A DNA stretch of 64,000 bases from the NCBI RefSeq assembly GCF_040361215.1, contig NZ_APND01000002.1:248001-312000 (forward strand), given 5' to 3'. Every line of letters starts with the position of its first letter. The first letter of the stretch is position 1. Source of the stretch: Salinisphaera dokdonensis (GTDB taxonomy: Bacteria; Pseudomonadota; Gammaproteobacteria; Nevskiales; Salinisphaeraceae). Shown here one piece after another: positions 60,037 to 64,000 of the stretch. Below the pieces are notes generated by a model. It had not been told where the DNA came from and searched no databases. It was given only the letters and a program-made list of their open reading frames with translations. Made by a program: the position numbers and the translations under genes.

Positions 60037-61209
60037 ATGGATCAGGGCATTTCGATCGTCGGCAGTGGCCACACAAAGTTCGGCCGGCTGGAACAGAACC
60101 TCGAGACGCTGATCGTCGAGGCCACGCGCGAAGCGGTAGAGGAAGCCGGCATCGCGCCAGGGGATATCGACGCGGTCTTTCTCGGCCACTTCAACTCCGG
60201 CATGGTCACCGACGGCTTTGCCGCCTCGCTGATCCATCAGGCCTATCCGGAACTGCGCTTCAAGCCGGCCTCGCGCGCGGAAAACGCCTGTGCATCCGGC
60301 TCGGCCGCGATCCACGCGGGCATGAACACGATCCTCGCCGGCAAGGCCAAGACCGTACTCGTGGTGGGTGCGGAGAAGATGACCCATCGCTCCACCGCCG
60401 ACGTGACCGGCGCGCTGGCCGGTGCGGGCTACCAGAACGACGAGAACGAGAAGAAACTGAGCTTCCCGCAGGTATTCGGCGTGGCCGCGCAGCAGTACAC
60501 CGACCGCTACGGCAGCCCGCTCGACGCCATGGCGCATATCGCGGCCAAGAACCACCAGAACGCAATGCGCAATCCGTTGGCGCATATGCAGAAGGCATTC
60601 TCGTTCGAGGCCTGCAGCCAAGTCAGCGACAAGAACCCGGAGATCGCCCCGCCGCTGCGCCTGACCGACTGCTCGCTGGTCACCGACGGCGCCGCCGCGA
60701 TCGTGCTGACCACCGATGACAACGCCGCCAGCTTCGCGAAGGCCGCCCGCTTCCGCTCGGCCGTCCATGTCAGCGATCGACTGCCCATGGCGAGCCGCGA
60801 TTTCGTCGCCTTCGAAGGCCCGGAGCGCGCCTTCGGCATGGCCCTGGAACAGGCCGGCGTGGCGCTCGACGATATCGACTTCGCCGAAGTCCACGACTGC
60901 TTCACCATCGCCGAACTGCTGACCTACGAAGCCATGGGCATCGCGCCCAAGGGCCAGGGCATGCGCGCAATCGAAGACGGCAGCGTCTATCGCGACGGCC
61001 GCCTGCCGGTGAATCTCTCCGGCGGTCTCAAGGCCAAGGGCCATCCTGTGGGCGCGACCGGCGTATCCATGCACGCCATCTCCTACCGCCAGCTCACCGG
61101 CCAGGCGGGCGAGCTGCAGCTACCCGAGACCCAGCTCGGCCTGATCTTCAACATGGGCGGCGCGGCCGTGGCCAACTATGTGTCGGTGCTGGAAACGCAG
61201 CAGGCCTGA
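60037..61209 (+). CDS. Thiolase of SCP-x/acetyl-CoA acetyltransferase type
   Basis: 390 residues. Nucleophile Cys85 in ENACASGSAAIH, His in EVHDCFTIAE and the C-terminal GGLKAKGHPVGATG with the second histidine. The sequence around these matches the SCP-x-type thiolase-like group more than classical biosynthetic thiolases. Start at ATG 60037 (AAGAGAGA upstream); the frame extends to 59845. Probably acts on branched or sterol-like acyl-CoAs; divergent from the beta-lactamase gene. Confidence 0.88.
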   Translation: MDQGISIVGSGHTKFGRLEQNLETLIVEATREAVEEAGIAPGDIDAVFLGHFNSGMVTDGFAASLIHQAYPELRFKPASRAENACASGSAAIHAGMNTILAGKAKTVLVVGAEKMTHRSTADVTGALAGAGYQNDENEKKLSFPQVFGVAAQQYTDRYGSPLDAMAHIAAKNHQNAMRNPLAHMQKAFSFEACSQVSDKNPEIAPPLRLTDCSLVTDGAAAIVLTTDDNAASFAKAARFRSAVHVSDRLPMASRDFVAFEGPERAFGMALEQAGVALDDIDFAEVHDCFTIAELLTYEAMGIAPKGQGMRAIEDGSVYRDGRLPVNLSGGLKAKGHPVGATGVSMHAISYRQLTGQAGELQLPETQLGLIFNMGGAAVANYVSVLETQQA

Positions 61210-61232
61210 TCTGATCTCAGGCCCGCAGCAGG

Positions 61233-62180
61233 CTAAGCGCCAGCCACCTCGATCACGATCTTGCCGCGGGCGCGGCCGGTGCGGCTGCGATCATAGGCCT
61301 GCTGGGTTTCGGCGAGGCCGAAGGTGCTGTCGATGACCGAACACACCGCGCCCGCCGCCATCCAGTGGCCGATCGTTTCCAGGTCTGCCGTCCACGACTC
61401 GACGCGAATCAGCGATGCATTGCGCCGACGCGCGAGCAGCGTGCCGGCCATGCCCCGCGCGTGGCCCATGGTGGAAACGAAATAGCCATCGGGCGCCAGC
61501 AGCGCGGCACAACTGGCCGGCGTCTCGAACGAGGTCACGTCAAACACCAGATCGAAGGCGCGGGCATGCGGGCCTTTGGGCTGGCGATAGTCGCCCGCCG
61601 TGTAATCGATCACCGCATCCGCGCCGAGCGATCGCACCAGATCGATATTGCGCGTGCTGCATACGCCGGTGACGTGGCAGCCCAACTGCTTCGCGATCTG
61701 AACCGCATAGGTGCCTACACCACCGGACGCGCCGATAATCAGTACCGAAGAGCCCCCCTTGCGTAGCGCCTGCAACGCCGTTTGCCCGGCAAGCGGCACC
61801 GCCGCCGCCTCGGCAAAGGTCGCGTTTGCCGGCATGTGTGCGATGCGCCGCTGATCGATCACCGCATATTCGGCCAGCGACGCGGTGCGCAGGCGCATAT
61901 CCATGCCATACACCCGATCGCCCACTTCGAAGCCGTCGACGTTCGCTCCGACTTCGACGACCTCCCCGGACAGGTCATCGCCAAACAACGGCGGCACGAA
62001 GCGCCGCCCGACCGGCGGCGCGGCCCGCGCCAGCGAGAGATTGAGTTTCCAGTCCTTCGGATTGACCGACGCCGCGTGGACTTTCACCAGCACATCGTTC
62101 CTGCCCGGCGATGGCTTGGCGCGCTCGCCAACGGCCAGTCGTACAACGGGACCAAAGCCCTTGGGGATGATTGCTTTCAT
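61233..62180 (-). CDS. Zinc-less MDR family NAD(P)H oxidoreductase (quinone reductase-like)
   Basis: 315 residues: GroES-like half with ASVNPKDWKLN, FGDDLSGEVVEVG, GDRVYGM, and Rossmann half with ALRKGGSSVLIIGASGGVGTYAVQIAKQLG. The residues that bind zinc in alcohol dehydrogenases are absent, as in quinone oxidoreductases. It is convergent with the thiolase gene, only 23 nt away. Confidence 0.88.
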   Translation of the reverse strand: MKAIIPKGFGPVVRLAVGERAKPSPGRNDVLVKVHAASVNPKDWKLNLSLARAAPPVGRRFVPPLFGDDLSGEVVEVGANVDGFEVGDRVYGMDMRLRTASLAEYAVIDQRRIAHMPANATFAEAAAVPLAGQTALQALRKGGSSVLIIGASGGVGTYAVQIAKQLGCHVTGVCSTRNIDLVRSLGADAVIDYTAGDYRQPKGPHARAFDLVFDVTSFETPASCAALLAPDGYFVSTMGHARGMAGTLLARRRNASLIRVESWTADLETIGHWMAAGAVCSVIDSTFGLAETQQAYDRSRTGRARGKIVIEVAGA

Positions 62181-62304
62181 GGTCGTCGGATGATGAATCG
62201 GCCGAGCGATCTATCGTACCCCGGCACGCGCTGTACGCTTCGCTAAAAGCCGCCCTGAGCCAGCAGCGACATTCGGCAGAACCGCGGCGCCGGCCTCAGC
62301 CGTA

Positions 62305-62898
62305 CTACTGCGCCGGCGCCAGGCCGAGTTCGCGCTCACAGCGCGCCACCCAGGCCCGAGCCGCAGGAAATGCCGCCAGGTCGAAACCGCCCTCATGGGC
62401 AAGACGCGTATAGGCGAGCAATGCAATGTCGGCGAGCGTGATTTCGGCACCGCCCGCGAGCCAGTCGTGCATCTCCAACGTCTGCGCCATATGGGCCAGC
62501 GCGCGGTTGCCCTTGTCCATCAGCGCGGGGTCGATCTCATCGTCCGCGCGGCCGAGATAGTGCTTCTGAAAGCGACGAACCGCGATAGCCGGCTCGTGCG
62601 AATACTGCTCCCAGAACAGCCACTCGAACATGCGCGCTCGTTGGTAGGGATCGGCCGGCACCAGCGCGCTGTCCTGAGCGAAGTGAACGATGATCGCATT
62701 GGACTGGGCCAGCGTGCGGCCGTCATCGAACTCGACTACCGGCACTTGACCGAAGCCATTGAGCGCCAGGAATGCATCGGTACGCGTCTCACCCTTCAGG
62801 ATGTCGACATCGACCCATTCATGCGCCAGCCCAAGCCGTTCGGCGACCCATTTCACCTTGAGACAGTTGCCGGACATGGTGTCGCCGTAAATACGCAT
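62305..62898 (-). CDS. Glutathione S-transferase-like protein
   Basis: 197 residues: thioredoxin-like N-domain (1-78, RIYGDTMSGNCLKVKWVAERLG; Ser9 region for glutathione; QVPVVEFDDGRTLAQSNAI with the cis-Pro and Ser-67-like residue) and an all-helical C-domain (90-195, ITLADIALLAYTRLA). Beta- or theta-like bacterial GST. Confidence 0.88.
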   Translation of the reverse strand: MRIYGDTMSGNCLKVKWVAERLGLAHEWVDVDILKGETRTDAFLALNGFGQVPVVEFDDGRTLAQSNAIIVHFAQDSALVPADPYQRARMFEWLFWEQYSHEPAIAVRRFQKHYLGRADDEIDPALMDKGNRALAHMAQTLEMHDWLAGGAEITLADIALLAYTRLAHEGGFDLAAFPAARAWVARCERELGLAPAQ

Positions 62899-63043
62899 GG
62901 TTGCCGCCGCCTAAACAATGGCCAAGCCGGGGAACATAGCACTAAGGCCGGATTTATCTTTTGGAGCCACCAGCGCTACATGCACGAGGCATTCAAATGC
63001 ACGACTCGAGACCTGACGCCACTCGCCTGCCATTCGGCTCCGG

Positions 63044-63952
63044 TCACGAAGTCGCCCCTTGCGATACCGCCATCACCCACGTCCTGACGGCTGAAAGGGT
63101 CGAATCGTGCCGACGGTTCTCCGGGTACGCCAGAAAGAACGCGCGGTCTTCCAGTTCGGGGCCGAAAGGTTGTACCAGGCGCCCGTCTGCCAACTCGTCC
63201 TCGATGAGCTGGCGATTCATCAGTATCACGCCCTGGCCGCTTACGGCCGCTGCAATGGCGTGGTTTTCGTCCGAGAACGCCAGCCCTGCGCCGGTGTTAA
63301 ACCCCGTCATCTCAGCTTGCTTCTGATATCCGGGCCAGTCCATAGGCGATATCAAAACACCCTGGGGCCGAAAGTGAATCAGCGGATAGGCGGCCGCATC
63401 CTCACCCAGGCGCTGGGCAAGGCCTGGGCTACAGGCCGGGATCAGCGTGGTATCGAACAGCTTGTCGGCGATCAGCCCCGGCCAGCGGCCATCGCCGTGG
63501 CGAATGGCCATGTCCGCCGTCAAGCCATCCAGTGACACAGGCTCGTGGGTGGCATGAATGCGCAGATCGATATCCGGATTGGACTCACGCAGCCTGTAAA
63601 TCCAGGGCAGTAGCCAGCGTACGGCGACCACCGGGGTGGTCGTCAGTGTCAGCGCCTGGCGCTCGGGGGCTGCGCTCAGCCGTTCGATGGTGTCGCTGAT
63701 GGCGCCGAAGGACGATTCCAACACCTGCTGAAGCTCCCGCCCGCGCGGGGTCAACTCGAGCTGTCTCGGCTTACGCACGAACAGCGTCATGCCCAGCGCT
63801 CCTTCCAGCCCGCGAACCTGATGACTGATCGCCGTCGCGGTGACCGAGAGTTCCAGCGCCGCCTGCTTGGCGCTTTCATGCCGGGCCGCAGCTTCAAAGG
63901 CCCGGAGGGCCGAAAGCGAAGGCAGGCGGCGCTTTTTCATGGATGAATTCAT
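63044..63952 (-). CDS. LysR-family regulator, GcvA-like
   Basis: About 302 residues: winged helix (10-70, LPSLSALRAFEAAARHESAKQAALELSVTATAISHQVRGLE) and effector domain. The LSALRAFEAAARH start and the VRWLLPWIYRL stretch resemble GcvA-type regulators. Start is uncertain: GTG 63967, ATG 63952 or ATG 63940 (MKKRRLPSLSALR). It reads toward the gst gene, 145 bp away; target genes are unknown. Confidence 0.88.
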   Translation of the reverse strand: MNSSMKKRRLPSLSALRAFEAAARHESAKQAALELSVTATAISHQVRGLEGALGMTLFVRKPRQLELTPRGRELQQVLESSFGAISDTIERLSAAPERQALTLTTTPVVAVRWLLPWIYRLRESNPDIDLRIHATHEPVSLDGLTADMAIRHGDGRWPGLIADKLFDTTLIPACSPGLAQRLGEDAAAYPLIHFRPQGVLISPMDWPGYQKQAEMTGFNTGAGLAFSDENHAIAAAVSGQGVILMNRQLIEDELADGRLVQPFGPELEDRAFFLAYPENRRHDSTLSAVRTWVMAVSQGATS

Positions 63953-64000
63953 CTCATCTGTTCGCACGCAAAACGATCGTTTGTTCGGCTCACGAGCGCC

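Overview
The window is a contiguous piece of a high-GC (about 65 %) bacterial chromosome. The gene set and gene order are gammaproteobacterial: ampD-ampE, a yibN-type rhodanese followed by secB and gpsA, the ubiE-ubiJ-ubiB run, trmL, envC and an S41 (Ctp) protease. Many acidic surface proteins and a glycine-betaine-type binding protein would suit a salt-adapted member, perhaps a Salinisphaera-like lineage; that placement is inference from gene content, not a search. I see no rRNA, tRNA, CRISPR array, insertion sequence or prophage. About sixty genes are packed tightly, with many 1-14 nt overlaps, and only one stretch above 300 bp lacks a gene (38145-38456).

Layout. 1-5.4 kb (minus): ampE (cut by the window edge), ampD, two tandem DUF4105/Lnb-type periplasmic proteins and a DUF3015 protein with a clear sigma-70 promoter and an intrinsic terminator just before the DUF4105 pair. 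5.5-13 kb: OPT transporter, a two-domain M16 lipoprotein peptidase overlapping an OmpA-like protein, two small conserved proteins, trmL. 13-24 kb: HAD phosphatase with a CDP-alcohol transferase, gpsA, secB, rhodanese, envC, Ctp protease, then the ubiquinone genes. 24-33 kb: an envelope/lipid A modification island made of a GT2 transferase, a LABN membrane protein, an ArnT-like glycosyltransferase, a two-component system and an EptA phosphoethanolamine transferase in one run, with a divergent PAP2 phosphatase and a beta-helix protein beside it. 33-40 kb: assorted housekeeping and accessory genes (two hydrolase/SDR-type enzymes, SHOCT protein, HhH protein, PanE-like reductase, HDOD-GGDEF protein). 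40-46 kb: a probable carboxylate catabolic module (DUF3311 + sodium symporter, divergent LysR, CoA-transferase, HMG-CoA-lyase-like enzyme, SDR) that shares a palindromic operator motif. 46-53 kb: betaine-type binding protein, XRE-cupin regulator, EamA and MATE exporters, threonine aldolase, DapA-like lyase. 52.6-58.9 kb: MoxR-CoxE pair, then periplasmic thioredoxin, CcdA, an ECF sigma factor and its NrsF-like membrane anti-sigma factor, forming a likely redox circuit. 58.9-64 kb: class A beta-lactamase, SCP-x-type thiolase, zinc-less MDR reductase, GST and a GcvA-like LysR regulator.

The most interesting signals are (1) the thioredoxin-CcdA-ECF-NrsF cluster, where the effector operon has an ECF-type promoter GTAACC-N16-CGAA and the anti-sigma factor has two Cys-Pro cysteines 50 residues apart; (2) the LysR-controlled acyl-CoA module with a perfect 15-bp palindrome; (3) the tandem DUF4105 pair, whose conserved His and Asn-Cys-Ser motifs resemble permuted NlpC/P60 (LRAT-like) thiol enzymes; (4) an ArnT-like transfer system without genes for aminoarabinose synthesis; and (5) repeated use of GC-rich hairpins without a U-tract at convergent gene ends.
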